Below, in pieces: positions 28,884 through 37,787 of a DNA stretch of 64,000 bases. Origin of the DNA: Microvirga sesbaniae (GTDB lineage Bacteria; Pseudomonadota; Alphaproteobacteria; Rhizobiales; Beijerinckiaceae); assembly GCF_025460805.1 (NCBI RefSeq), contig NZ_JAMXFJ010000002.1, positions 1 to 64,000 on the forward strand, written 5' to 3'. The notes beneath the pieces were generated by a model that saw only the letters and a list, made by a program, of their open reading frames with translations, searched no databases and was not told where the DNA came from. Position 1 is the stretch's first letter, and each line of letters opens with the position of its first letter. The position numbers and the translations under genes were made by a program.

Positions 28884-29201
28884 TCAGGACGTCTCGCCGA
28901 TCAGCCACTCCAGGGTGGCTGCATCCGCGCCGGCCGGCTCGATGAAGAGCACGACGGGCGTCTCGTCGGGGTGCCTCTCCTTGAGAGCCCGATTCACCTC
29001 ATCCTGAAGGCCCCGGCGGGTCTTCAGGATGGCCGCCGCCTCCTGACCCTGTTCGACGCGGCCCCTCCACGCGTAGACGGACCGCATGCCCGGCAGAACG
29101 TTGATGCAGGCGATCAGCCGGTCCCGGACGAGGCCCTCGCCGATCCGCAGGGCGGTGTCCATATCGGGAAAGGTCGTATAGACGAGAAGTGGGCGATCCA
29201 T
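28884..29201 (-). CDS. cutA: Divalent cation tolerance protein CutA
   Basis: CutA1 proteins are small, very stable trimers linked to copper and other metal tolerance; the mechanism is unclear. The ATG at 29201 gives 105 residues starting MDRPLLVYTTFPDMD, with the family core ACINVLPGMRSVYAWRGRVEQ followed by AAILKTRRG and the C-terminal HPDETPVVLFIEPAGA. It is divergent from nadK, 49 bases apart, so the two may share a regulatory region. Confidence 0.92.
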   Translation of the reverse strand: MDRPLLVYTTFPDMDTALRIGEGLVRDRLIACINVLPGMRSVYAWRGRVEQGQEAAAILKTRRGLQDEVNRALKERHPDETPVVLFIEPAGADAATLEWLIGETS

Positions 29202-29250
29202 GCTATGCCTGTCCTCCGCATCCGACCGGACGCCACGAGGGTAACTGGGC

Positions 29251-30024
29251 ATGGCCCGCCGTTTCAACAGCATCGCATTCGTCGCCAGCGCCGCGCCCGA
29301 CGCCCAGAGCGCCCTGAAGACCCTGCAGGCCCGCTACGCCAACGTGTTGCCCGAAGAGGCCGACGCCATCGTGGCGCTCGGCGGCGACGGCCTGATGCTC
29401 CAGAGCCTGCACCGCTTCATGGGCACGGGAAAGCCCATCTACGGCATGAACAAGGGCACGGTCGGCTTCCTGATGAACGACTATCGGGAGGAAGACCTGT
29501 TCGAGCGCCTGGACGAGGCCGAGCGCAGCGTGGTGCATCCCCTCCTGATGGTGGCCTGGGACGTGCACGGGGTGGCCCACACGGCCCGCGCCATCAACGA
29601 AGTCTCGATGCTGCGGCAGACCTATCAGGCGGGAAAGCTGCGCGTGAGCGTCGATTCCCATGTGCGCATCGCGGAGCTCATCGCCGACGGCATCCTGGTG
29701 TCGACGCCGGCCGGCTCGACCGCCTACAATCTTTCGGTCGGCGGGACGATCCTGCCGCTCAATGCGCCCCTGCTGGCCCTGACCCCGATCTCCGCCTTCC
29801 GGCCCCGCCGCTGGCGCGGCGCCCTTCTGCCGGACCACGCCAAGATCCAGATCGAGGTTCTGGAATCCGAGAACCGTCCGGTCAGCGCGGTGGCCGACCA
29901 TACGGAGTTCCGCAATGTCTCCCACGTGCATGTCTCCATGGATCGCAGCGTCGATCTCGTGATGCTGCACGATCCCGGCCACAGCCTGGACGAGCGGATC
30001 CTGCGGGAACAGTTCGGCTATTGA
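29251..30024 (+). CDS. nadK: NAD kinase
   Basis: NAD kinase phosphorylates NAD to NADP, the only de novo route to NADP. The protein is 257 residues, with the phosphate-binding GGDGLML motif at 44-50, the NEVSM segment and the glycine-rich [15 protein letters not shown] loop typical of the family. It starts [13 protein letters not shown]. It is divergent from cutA and precedes the MaoC/CoA-lyase pair by 54 bases, though the functional link is unclear. Confidence 0.95.
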   Translation: MARRFNSIAFVASAAPDAQSALKTLQARYANVLPEEADAIVALGGDGLMLQSLHRFMGTGKPIYGMNKGTVGFLMNDYREEDLFERLDEAERSVVHPLLMVAWDVHGVAHTARAINEVSMLRQTYQAGKLRVSVDSHVRIAELIADGILVSTPAGSTAYNLSVGGTILPLNAPLLALTPISAFRPRRWRGALLPDHAKIQIEVLESENRPVSAVADHTEFRNVSHVHVSMDRSVDLVMLHDPGHSLDERILREQFGY

Positions 30025-30078
30025 TGACCGTCAAGGCATGGGTTTCAACATGCCGTTCAAAACGATGAGGACACCGTC

Positions 30079-30558
30079 ATGAACGATGAGACCAGACACC
30101 CGAGGGGCGGCCTCTATTTCGAGGATTTTTCCGTCGGCACCACCATCCGGCACCGGCTGACCCGGACGGTGACGCAGATGGACAACATGCTGTTCTCCAA
30201 CATGACCCTGAACCCGCAGCCGCTCCACATCGATGCGCATTTCTGCGCCACCGAGACGGAATGGGGCAAGCCGCTCATGAACTCCCTGTTCACCCTGGGT
30301 CTCCTGATCGGCATCTCGGTCAACGACACCACGGTGGGCACCACCATCGCCAATCTCGGCATGACCGACGTGACGTTCCCCGCCCCGGTCTTCGAAGGCG
30401 ACACGATCAGCGCGACGACCGAGATCGTCGCCAAGCGCGAATCGAAGTCGCGCCCGGATGCCGGCATCGTCGAGTTCGTCCACCGCGCCTACAAGCAGGA
30501 CGGCACGCTGGTGGCCCAATGCCGCCGGCAGGCCTTCATGCGCAAGAGGAGCGCCTGA
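30079..30558 (+). CDS. MaoC-like hot-dog-fold dehydratase
   Basis: This 159-residue protein has the hot-dog fold of the MaoC/(R)-hydratase family: FEDFSVGTTIRHRLTRTVTQ at the start, then the active-site region NMTLNPQPLHIDAHFC (catalytic Asp/His by analogy) and a C-terminal segment VFEGDTISATTEIV. The family hydrates enoyl-CoA or mesaconyl-type CoA esters. The stop overlaps the start of the downstream CoA-ester lyase (TGATG), so the two are translationally coupled and probably act on successive intermediates. Confidence 0.87.
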   Translation: MNDETRHPRGGLYFEDFSVGTTIRHRLTRTVTQMDNMLFSNMTLNPQPLHIDAHFCATETEWGKPLMNSLFTLGLLIGISVNDTTVGTTIANLGMTDVTFPAPVFEGDTISATTEIVAKRESKSRPDAGIVEFVHRAYKQDGTLVAQCRRQAFMRKRSA

Positions 30559-31430
30559 TGCGCTCCCTGCTCTTCGTGCCGGGCGACAGCCTGAAGAAGC
30601 TCGAGAAAGGCATGGGCTCCGGGGCCGACGTGCTCCTCATCGACCTGGAGGATTCGGTTGCCCTTGATGCCAAGGAGGAGGCCCGCCGCATCACCGCCGC
30701 GTTTCTCTCCGAGCGGGGACGGGACGGAGACCGCCCCCGCCTGTTCGTCCGCGTCAACGGCCTGACCACCGGCCTCATCGATGCGGATCTCGACGGCGTG
30801 ATGCGCTCCGCTCCCGATGGCATCGTGCTGCCCAAGACGGTCGGCGGAGCGGACGTGGCGCATCTCGGCGCCAAGCTGGCGGTGCGCGAGGCGGAGTTCG
30901 GCCTGGAGGACGGCGCGACCCGCATCCTGGCCATCGGCACGGAGACGGCCGCCGGCGTCTTCGCGCTCGGCACCTTCGCGGGCTCGAGCCATCGCCTGAC
31001 GGGCCTGACCTGGGGCGGCGAGGACCTGTCGGCCGATCTCGGCGCCGAGACGAACCGGACGGAGGACGGCGCCTATACCGACCCGTACCGGCTCGCGCGC
31101 TCCCTCACCCTCCTGGGCGCCGCCGCCGCAGGGGTCGACCCGATCGATTCCGTCTTCACCAACTTCCGCGACGCGGCCGGTCTCGAGGCCGAGTGCCGGA
31201 CGGCCCGGCGCGACGGTTTCGTCGCCAAGATGGCGATCCATCCGGCGCAAGTTCCCGTGATCAACCAGGCCTTCACGCCTGCGCCCGAGGCGATCGCGCG
31301 GGCACAGGCGGTGATCGATGCCTTCCGGACCCATCCGGGGGCCGGCGTCGTCGGGGTCGACGGCGAGATGCTCGACCGCCCGCATCTCCTGCGGGCCGAG
31401 CGTCTCCTGAAGCGCGCCGGCCGGCTCTGA
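30558..31430 (+). CDS. HpcH/HpaI-CitE family CoA-ester lyase
   Basis: This 290-residue protein is of the CitE/malyl-CoA lyase group of Mg-dependent carbon-carbon lyases. It starts MRSLLFVPGDSLKKLEKG, has the LLIDLEDSVALDAKEEAR motif, RLFVRVNGL, a metal-binding Glu/Asp in WGGEDLSADLGA and the late KMAIHPAQVPVINQAF. It is fused end-to-start with the MaoC gene. A MaoC hydratase with a CitE-like lyase recalls the mesaconyl-CoA hydratase/malyl-CoA lyase steps of the ethylmalonyl-CoA and related cycles, but the real substrate (malyl-, methylmalyl- or citramalyl-CoA) cannot be told. Confidence 0.88.
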   Translation: MRSLLFVPGDSLKKLEKGMGSGADVLLIDLEDSVALDAKEEARRITAAFLSERGRDGDRPRLFVRVNGLTTGLIDADLDGVMRSAPDGIVLPKTVGGADVAHLGAKLAVREAEFGLEDGATRILAIGTETAAGVFALGTFAGSSHRLTGLTWGGEDLSADLGAETNRTEDGAYTDPYRLARSLTLLGAAAAGVDPIDSVFTNFRDAAGLEAECRTARRDGFVAKMAIHPAQVPVINQAFTPAPEAIARAQAVIDAFRTHPGAGVVGVDGEMLDRPHLLRAERLLKRAGRL

Positions 31431-31441
31431 CGCGGGCTGCG

Positions 31442-32344
31442 CTACGCGGCCAGCCGCACCTTGGTCCGGGACAGGCGCGATGGCCGGAAGGTCACGAGGG
31501 CCAGGCTCAGAAGGATCAGCCCCGAGCCGAGCACCTCGACGGATCGCACGGGCTCCCCGAGCCATGTGACGGCGAGCGCCTGCGACACGAGCGGAACCGC
31601 ATAAAGCGCCACCGCGGCGCGCCCGGCGGGCAACCGCGAGAGAGCATGGGCCCACAGGGCGTTCGCGAGCGCGCCGGGCATCAGCCCCAGATAGAGGAGG
31701 CAGGCCCATCCTTGCGTTGAAAGCCCCGCCAGCCTGTGAAACGGGAACCCGGACACCAGCCCGAGAGCAAGACTTCCCGAAAGCATCATCAGCGCGGCCA
31801 CCTTCGTCGGTTCATGCCGCGCGAGAACCGGCTTCTGGAGGATGAAGGAAGCGGCGTGCGATGCAGCGGCCAGAAGCACGACGAGAGCCGCTCCGTTCCA
31901 TCGCACATCGGTCAGGCGAAGCTCCGCCGCCCCCTCGGACGCAATGCAGGCAACCCCGGTGAATCCAACCGCCACGCCGATCCAGGCGAGGCGTCCCAGG
32001 CACTCGCCGAAAACGAGCGCCGAGCCGAGGATCGTGAGAGGGGTGCCGAACTCGATGATGAAGCTCGCAGGCCCCGCCCCGATTCGGGAAAGACCGAAGT
32101 TCAACGCCGTCGCATAGACCCCGACGCCGAGGATTCCAGCAGGCAGGATCAGGGCGCAATCCCGCGCGGAAAAGCTTAGTCTGGTCCGCAACAGCATGGG
32201 CGCCACCGCCGCGGACGCGATCGCGAAGCGGAGGAAGGCGAGTTCCATCGGGCTCATCTCCGTCAGAGCCGTCCGCGTGACGGGAAAAGACGACCCCCAC
32301 ATGATCACAGTGGCCGCGATGGCGACGAGGGTCGTCTTTGGCAT
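31442..32344 (-). CDS. DMT-superfamily (EamA) exporter
   Basis: This 300-residue protein has ten predicted membrane spans in two EamA repeats: the first begins VAIAATVIMWGSSFPVTRTAL and the second begins around NGAALVVLLAAASHAAS. The family exports amino acids and other metabolites. The ATG at 32344 has GAGG seven bases upstream; a slightly earlier TTG is less likely. It is convergent with the CoA-ester lyase (11 bases apart) and lies 30 bases downstream of the rhodanese gene, possibly in one operon. Confidence 0.88.
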   Translation of the reverse strand: MPKTTLVAIAATVIMWGSSFPVTRTALTEMSPMELAFLRFAIASAAVAPMLLRTRLSFSARDCALILPAGILGVGVYATALNFGLSRIGAGPASFIIEFGTPLTILGSALVFGECLGRLAWIGVAVGFTGVACIASEGAAELRLTDVRWNGAALVVLLAAASHAASFILQKPVLARHEPTKVAALMMLSGSLALGLVSGFPFHRLAGLSTQGWACLLYLGLMPGALANALWAHALSRLPAGRAAVALYAVPLVSQALAVTWLGEPVRSVEVLGSGLILLSLALVTFRPSRLSRTKVRLAA

Positions 32345-32374
32345 GGCCGGCCTCAATCCGAAGGCGAAATCGGA

Positions 32375-32707
32375 TCAGTGCTTGCCGTCGGTGGGCAGGC
32401 CGGAATCGATCCAGTCCTTCTTGCCTTCGACGTAGACCTGCACGTCCCGATAGCCCAGCTCGGAGAGGCGCTGGGCCGCGATGTGCGAGTTCTGGCAGGT
32501 GGCGCTGGCGCAATAGACCACCACGGTCGCGTCCTTCCGCGGGAGAGCGGAGGCCGCCAGCTGATCCACCTGGTCGTGCGGCATGTTGATGGCGCCGGGA
32601 AGATGGGAGTGGCTGAAGTACTTCTCGGGCAGGGCCTCGACCAGGATCGGCCGGTCCTTGCTCAGCAGCCTGCGGAGAAGCTCGGTGCGGGAAATGGGGT
32701 TCGTCAT
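32375..32707 (-). CDS. Rhodanese-like sulfurtransferase domain protein
   Basis: This 110-residue single rhodanese domain starts MTNPISRTELLRRLLSKDRP, has the CH2A-like HLPGAINMPHDQV segment and the active-site loop VVYCASATCQNSHIAAQRL, whose first cysteine (in YCAS) is the persulfide carrier. Such proteins move sulfane sulfur or detoxify. The ATG at 32707 has AGAGGAC upstream. It is divergent from a LysR regulator 186 bases away, which suggests the regulator controls it and perhaps the DMT exporter downstream. Confidence 0.87.
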   Translation of the reverse strand: MTNPISRTELLRRLLSKDRPILVEALPEKYFSHSHLPGAINMPHDQVDQLAASALPRKDATVVVYCASATCQNSHIAAQRLSELGYRDVQVYVEGKKDWIDSGLPTDGKH

Positions 32708-32893
32708 GATCTGGTCCTCTGGTTGTGACGGGCCCACGCCACGTCGGCCTTCAGGGAAGATCAGCGCCCGCCTGATGACAAACGACAAAACGGGCGTAAT
32801 ATGTTACTCAATATCACAAGTGAGACCTGCTCACGCGCGCGAAACGGTAGGAACTGCAATGTCTTACAAGGCGCCGCCTGGAAACGCCCCACG

Positions 32894-33814
32894 ATGAAGG
32901 CGCGCAAACTCCCGTCCCTGACGGCCCTGCGCGCCTTCGAGGCGGCCGCTCGCCTCATGAGCTTCAGCCGGGCCGCAGACGAGCTGAACGTCACCCATAG
33001 CGCGGTCAGCCGCCAGATCCGGGAGCTCGAGATCTTCATCGGCCGTCCGCTCTTTCACCGGTCGACCCGCCGGGTCGAGCTGACCGCCGCCGGCGCGCGC
33101 TACGCCGGCGTGCTGCACAGGTCCTTCGACGAGATGGCGGCTGCCACCCAGGACGCCCAGGAGCGGGACCGGGCCGCCCCACTCGTCATCAGCACCATGG
33201 ATTCCTTTGCCATCAAGTGGCTGATTCCGCGCCTGTCGCGCTTTCAGGACGCGCACCCGGAGATCGGCGTCAGGATCCGGACGTCGGATGAGCTCGTCGA
33301 CTTCTGGCGCGGGGATGTGGACCTGGCGATCCGATACGGTACCGGCCGCTACCCGCGCTGCGTCTCGACCCTGCTGATGGGCGAGGAGGTCATCGCGATC
33401 TGCAGCCCGGCTCTGGTCGAAGGAGACCATCCGCTCCGGACCCCGGACGATCTCGTGCATCACAGGCTGCTCCATAACGAGCGGCACGACTGGCTCCGGT
33501 GGCTCGAGCGCGCCGGGGCGACGTCCGTCGCGGCGAATGGAGGGGTCACGATGGCGCACTCGCTCCTGGTGATCGAGGCTGCCATCCGGGGCGACGGGGT
33601 CGGGCTGACGCGGCGCGCCCTCGTGGAGGACGACCTTCGGGCCGGGCGTCTCGTCAATCCTTTCGGGATCGGCGTCCAGGTGAGCGCATCCTACTACATC
33701 GTCACGCCCAAGGAATCAGCCGCCGACGCGCGGATCAAGGCCTTCACGGCCTGGGCCAGGCGGGAAGCCCGACAGTCCGTGCGCTCCGGCGCAGCCTTTG
33801 TCCCGCCGGCCTGA
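32894..33814 (+). CDS. LysR-family transcriptional regulator (GcvA-like)
   Basis: This 306-residue protein has an N-terminal winged helix (SLTALRAFEAAARLMSFSRAADELNVTHSAVSRQIRELE, residues 7-45) and a periplasmic-binding-protein-like effector domain from about residue 90. The VTHSAVSRQI and HHRLLHNE segments resemble GcvA-like members. The ATG at 32894 is preferred over 32801 because homology begins there. It is divergent from the rhodanese gene; LysR proteins usually bind the shared intergenic region, which is AT-rich around 32800-32830. Confidence 0.92.
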   Translation: MKARKLPSLTALRAFEAAARLMSFSRAADELNVTHSAVSRQIRELEIFIGRPLFHRSTRRVELTAAGARYAGVLHRSFDEMAAATQDAQERDRAAPLVISTMDSFAIKWLIPRLSRFQDAHPEIGVRIRTSDELVDFWRGDVDLAIRYGTGRYPRCVSTLLMGEEVIAICSPALVEGDHPLRTPDDLVHHRLLHNERHDWLRWLERAGATSVAANGGVTMAHSLLVIEAAIRGDGVGLTRRALVEDDLRAGRLVNPFGIGVQVSASYYIVTPKESAADARIKAFTAWARREARQSVRSGAAFVPPA

Positions 33815-33817
33815 ACG

Positions 33818-34426
33818 TCACCCGCCCGGACGGGTGATCGAGAACTTGGTCTCGGGCGTCGCCACGAAGTAGTCCCTGTAGCCCGAGCGGGCGATGGGGC
33901 GCATGGCGGCGGTGTCGACGAGGCCGTTCACGATGTAGCGGTCGTCGATGTGGATGCCCACCACCTGGCCAATGACGAGGTAATAGGACGGATCGCCGCC
34001 CCCGAGCGGGTTGAGCGGCACCGTCTGGAGCCATCGGCACTCGAGAGCCGCCAGGGCGTCGGCCACCCGGGGCGGCTTCACCAGCCGGGAGGGCGCGGCT
34101 TGCAGCCCGGCATGGTCCATCTCGTTCTCGCCGCGCGGCAGGACCGCGGAGGTCAGGTTCATCTGCTCGCGCAGGTCGTAGGTCGCCAGGTTGCAGACGA
34201 ACTCGCCGGTCTCCTCGATGAAGGTGAGCGCGTCCTTCTTGCCCGCCGAGGAGAACGCCACCATGGGCGGCCGCTCGGACACGGCGTTGAAGAACGAATA
34301 GGGCGACAGATTGACCTCCCCGTTCGCGCTCATGGCGGTGATCCAGCCGATGGGACGGGGCGTCACAATGGCCTTGAACGGGTCGTGCGGAAGGCCGTGG
34401 GCGTTGGTCGAGGTTTCGTAGAACAT
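33818..34426 (-). CDS. Flavin reductase-like domain protein
   Basis: This 202-residue protein has the flavin reductase split-barrel fold: FKAIVTPRPIGWITAMSANGEVN, SPYSFFNAVSERPPMVAFSS, FVCNLATYDLREQMN and YYLVIGQVVGIHIDD. Such FMN-binding proteins reduce flavin for partner monooxygenases or act as stand-alone oxidoreductases. It is convergent with the LysR gene (three bases apart) and lies 60 bases downstream of a nitroreductase on the same strand, so the two flavoproteins may be co-expressed. A TTG start nine bases earlier is possible. Confidence 0.87.
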   Translation of the reverse strand: MFYETSTNAHGLPHDPFKAIVTPRPIGWITAMSANGEVNLSPYSFFNAVSERPPMVAFSSAGKKDALTFIEETGEFVCNLATYDLREQMNLTSAVLPRGENEMDHAGLQAAPSRLVKPPRVADALAALECRWLQTVPLNPLGGGDPSYYLVIGQVVGIHIDDRYIVNGLVDTAAMRPIARSGYRDYFVATPETKFSITRPGG

Positions 34427-34486
34427 GTGGAGCAATTCCCGGCGAAGTGGTCACCGGTCCGCCGCAGGGCGACGAACGAGCGTTGA

Positions 34487-35050
34487 TCAGAACCGCGTGA
34501 CGACGGCGGAGAGTTCGGGCCTCTCGCGATCGGGCGGGGTTTCCTTGGCGGTCCCGATATGGACGAAACCGGCGATCCGCTCGTCGGGCGTCAGGCCGAG
34601 GGCGTCCAGGACCCGCCGGTCGAAGGCGGCCCAGCCGGTGAGCCAGGAGGCGCCGTAGCCGAGGGCGGTCGCCCCGGTGAGAAGGTTCATGCAGACCGCA
34701 CCGGCCGAGAGAACCTGCTCCCAGTCGGGGATCTTCACATGCGGCGCCACGCGGGACACCACCGCGACGACGAGGGGCGCCTGCGTGAAGCGTTCCCGCT
34801 CGACGGCGATCTGCTCGGCGCCGGCGTCCGGGTTGTCCGCCTGGAAGGCCGCCGCCAGGATCTCCCCGAGCCGTGCCCTGGCCTCGCCCTGGATCAGGAT
34901 GAACCGCCAGGGAACCAGCTTGCCGTGGTCCGGCACCCGGGAGGCGACCGTCAGGAGGGTCTCCACCTCCCGGTCGTCCGGACCCGGCCCGCCCAGCCAG
35001 CGCGGGGGCACGGAGCGGCGCTGCAGGAGTCGGGAGAGGCACTCATTCAT
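34487..35050 (-). CDS. Nitroreductase-family flavoprotein
   Basis: This 187-residue protein belongs to the NfsB/RutE-like nitroreductase superfamily: LLQRRSVPPRWLGGPGPDD at the N-terminus (FMN phosphate contact), VPDHGKLVPWRFILIQG, and the C-terminal GYGASWLTGWAAFD and LTPDERIAGFVHIGTAKE segments. It reduces nitro groups, quinones or flavins with NAD(P)H. It precedes the flavin reductase by 60 bases. The start at MNECLSRLL is supported by family alignment, although the ribosome site (GAAG) is weak. Confidence 0.9.
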   Translation of the reverse strand: MNECLSRLLQRRSVPPRWLGGPGPDDREVETLLTVASRVPDHGKLVPWRFILIQGEARARLGEILAAAFQADNPDAGAEQIAVERERFTQAPLVVAVVSRVAPHVKIPDWEQVLSAGAVCMNLLTGATALGYGASWLTGWAAFDRRVLDALGLTPDERIAGFVHIGTAKETPPDRERPELSAVVTRF

Positions 35051-35303
35051 GGGATCTTCATCCGGCTTCGATAATGTGGAACAATGAAGATGGACGCCCT
35101 CGAAGGCTGCGGACCCGGCAGGCCCCGGCTTGCCATCGTGTCGCCGTCTTGCTGCGCTTGAGGAGGCGCGGGCGTCCGAACGACACGCCGCTGCACAAAA
35201 GAAACAGCAGCGGATGTATAGGGGGAGTGCGGTCAGACGCCAAGCAGGTTTCAGCCCGTGACGGAGCCGGCGGCATGCATCAGGCAGGCCGAGGGCGGGT
35301 CCC

Positions 35304-37787
35304 ATGGCAGAAGGTGAGTTGGCGCAGCGCCGCCTGAGTGCAATGCAAACATCGATGACCGGACCGGACAGTCCTCCTTCTCCGACAGCCTGGACCCAGC
35401 GCCAGGCTCTGATCGCCTTGGCGCTCATCCTGGCCGCCTGGGCCGTGGCGGCCGCCATCTGGCCCCTGACGGGAACGGTCGTCCCGTGGGACTCCAAGAA
35501 CCAGTTCTACCCGACCCTGCGCTATCTCGGCAGCGCCCTGGCCCATGGGGAATTACCCTTGTGGAACCCCTACCATTTCGGCGGGCATCCGTCGGCGGCC
35601 GATCCCCAGTCCCTCCTCTTCACGCCCACCATGCTGCTGTTCGGATGGCTCGTCCCCGAACCGTCCATGGAGCTCTTCGACGGGGTCGTGTTCGCCCATT
35701 TCCTCCCCGGCGCCCTGGCCTTCGTGCCCCTGTTCCGCCGGCGGGGCTGGCACCCGGCGGGCGCCGTGGCGGCGGCTCTCGTGTTCATGCTCGGCGGCTC
35801 CGCGACGGCCCGGCTCCAGCACACGGGCATGATCTTCAGCTACGGCTTCTTTCCCCTCTCCTTCTGGCTGCTGGAGGAAGCCCTCGACCGCCGCTCCTAC
35901 GTCTATGGCCTCCTGTTCGCCTTGAGCGCCGCCATGATGGTCATCGGCCGGGATCAGGTCGCCTTCCTCTGCGCGCTCACCCTCATCGGCCTGGCCGCGC
36001 AGCGGATCTGGGCCGCGCCGCATTCCCTCGCCTATCTCCGGTCCCGGCTGGGGCTCCTCGTCCTCATGGGCCTGGTCGGCGGCGCGCTCCTCGCCGTGCC
36101 GGTCGTGCTGACGATGCAGTTCCTCGCCACGTCGACACGTCCGTCCTTCGGCTTCGGGGTCGCGGCCATGGGGTCCCTGCCCCCCGAAAGCCTGGCGACG
36201 ATCCTGTTCGGCAATGTCTTCGGGTCCCTGCGCTGGACCTACGACTACTGGGGACCGGACTGGCACAGCCTGTCCGAGGGCACCTGGACCGACCGGGCCA
36301 CCAATTACCTGTTCGTCGGCACGATCCCGGCGCTCCTCCTCCTGTGGCACGGGATCGCGGGCGGGCGCCTGTTCGCGCGCGAATTCCGCTTCTTCCTGAT
36401 CGTCGGCTTCGCAGCCCTGCTCTATGCCCTCGGGCGCTATACGCCGGGCTTCGAGGTCATCTTCGATCACATGCCGGGGGTGAACCTCTACCGCAGGCCC
36501 GCGGACGCCACCTTCCTCATCAACATCGCCCTGGCCTTCGCGGCCGGCTACCTCGTCCACCGCTATGCCACGGACGGTCTCCCGCGCTGGAACCGGGCGT
36601 CGCTCGGACGGCTCTGGGCCGTCCTGCCGCTCCTGGCCCTGGGCCTCCTCGTCGCGGCCATCGCGAGCGCCCTGGCCTTCGCCATCAAGGGAGGCCATGT
36701 CTCCCCGGCGGTGGCCGAGATCGCCGCGAGCCTCGCCGTGGCGGCCTTGGCCGTTGCCGCGATCACCCGGGCCAGCGGGTCCGCGGCCGCCCGCGGCGCC
36801 ATGGCTCTCGTGCTGGTGACCCTGACGGGCGCGGAGCTCATCGCCCGCCATGCGGCCTCGGCCCTGAACGCGGAGCCGGCCGAGCGCTACACGGTGTTCA
36901 CGAAGCTGCCGCCCGAGCAGTTGCAGGGCCTGCAGATCCTCAAGCGGGAGCTCGCCGAGCGCCATGCGCAGGGTGAATACCCCCGCGTCGAGATTCTCGG
37001 CCTGAAGGGGGCCTGGCAGAACGCCTCCATGGTTCTCGGAATCGAGGACATCATCGGGTACAACCCGCTGCGGCTGGCCGATTACGAGCGGGCCATCGGC
37101 CCCGGCGAGAACGCGGAGGACCCCAACCTGCGCCGGTTCCCGACGAGCTTCCGCGGCTACAAGTGCCAGCTCGCGAGCCTGCTCGGGCTCGACTACATCG
37201 TGCTCGACCGGCCAGTGGAGAAGCTGCCGCGCCACTTCCCGCGCCTGACCGGGGCGGAGGTCGTGTATGGAACCGGCCGGATGTGGATCTATCGGCTCAA
37301 CACCTCCGTGCCGCGCGCCTACGTGGCGCAGCATGTGACGCCCGTGGATTCGGAAGCCGTGCTGGGCCAGGAGGAGCTGCCGGAGTTCAACCGCGAGACC
37401 GAAGCGCTCATCGACGACGACAGCATGTCCCTGGTCAAAGGATCCTACGCACCGGCGGGTGCGGCCCGCGACAGGGCCAAGGGAGAGGCGCGCATCGTCA
37501 GCTACCAGCGCAACTCGGTCACGCTCGATGTGGAGAGCAGCGAGAACGGCATCCTGGTGCTGCACGACATCCATTATCCGGGCTGGGAGGCCTGGGTCGA
37601 CGGCGAGCGCCGGCCGGTCCTGCGGGCCAATCTCCTGTTCCGGGGCGTCGAGATCGGTCCCGGTCGGCACCGGGTCGAGTTCCATTTCCGGCCGATGTCG
37701 CTCGAGAATCTGGTTGCCGCGGCGGCCGATTTGGTCAAAAGCGACGAGGCGCCGATCCGGACGGCAATCGCCTCGCCGCTCGAATGA
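35304..37787 (+). CDS. YfhO-like polytopic membrane protein
   Basis: This 827-residue protein has about a dozen membrane spans in residues 30-520 and a large C-terminal periplasmic domain (about 520-827) with motifs such as DIIGYNPLRLADYERA, LLGLDYIVLDRP and HDIHYPGWEAWVDGERRPVLRANLLFRGVEI. The last is characteristic of YfhO-family proteins, which resemble GT-C glycosyltransferases and in Firmicutes act in glycosylation of teichoic acids. An early DSKNQFYPTLRYL loop contains the acidic residue expected of GT-C catalysis. Its stop overlaps the start of the next gene (ATGA). It could start at the later ATG 35343. Confidence 0.8.
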   Translation: MAEGELAQRRLSAMQTSMTGPDSPPSPTAWTQRQALIALALILAAWAVAAAIWPLTGTVVPWDSKNQFYPTLRYLGSALAHGELPLWNPYHFGGHPSAADPQSLLFTPTMLLFGWLVPEPSMELFDGVVFAHFLPGALAFVPLFRRRGWHPAGAVAAALVFMLGGSATARLQHTGMIFSYGFFPLSFWLLEEALDRRSYVYGLLFALSAAMMVIGRDQVAFLCALTLIGLAAQRIWAAPHSLAYLRSRLGLLVLMGLVGGALLAVPVVLTMQFLATSTRPSFGFGVAAMGSLPPESLATILFGNVFGSLRWTYDYWGPDWHSLSEGTWTDRATNYLFVGTIPALLLLWHGIAGGRLFAREFRFFLIVGFAALLYALGRYTPGFEVIFDHMPGVNLYRRPADATFLINIALAFAAGYLVHRYATDGLPRWNRASLGRLWAVLPLLALGLLVAAIASALAFAIKGGHVSPAVAEIAASLAVAALAVAAITRASGSAAARGAMALVLVTLTGAELIARHAASALNAEPAERYTVFTKLPPEQLQGLQILKRELAERHAQGEYPRVEILGLKGAWQNASMVLGIEDIIGYNPLRLADYERAIGPGENAEDPNLRRFPTSFRGYKCQLASLLGLDYIVLDRPVEKLPRHFPRLTGAEVVYGTGRMWIYRLNTSVPRAYVAQHVTPVDSEAVLGQEELPEFNRETEALIDDDSMSLVKGSYAPAGAARDRAKGEARIVSYQRNSVTLDVESSENGILVLHDIHYPGWEAWVDGERRPVLRANLLFRGVEIGPGRHRVEFHFRPMSLENLVAAAADLVKSDEAPIRTAIASPLE

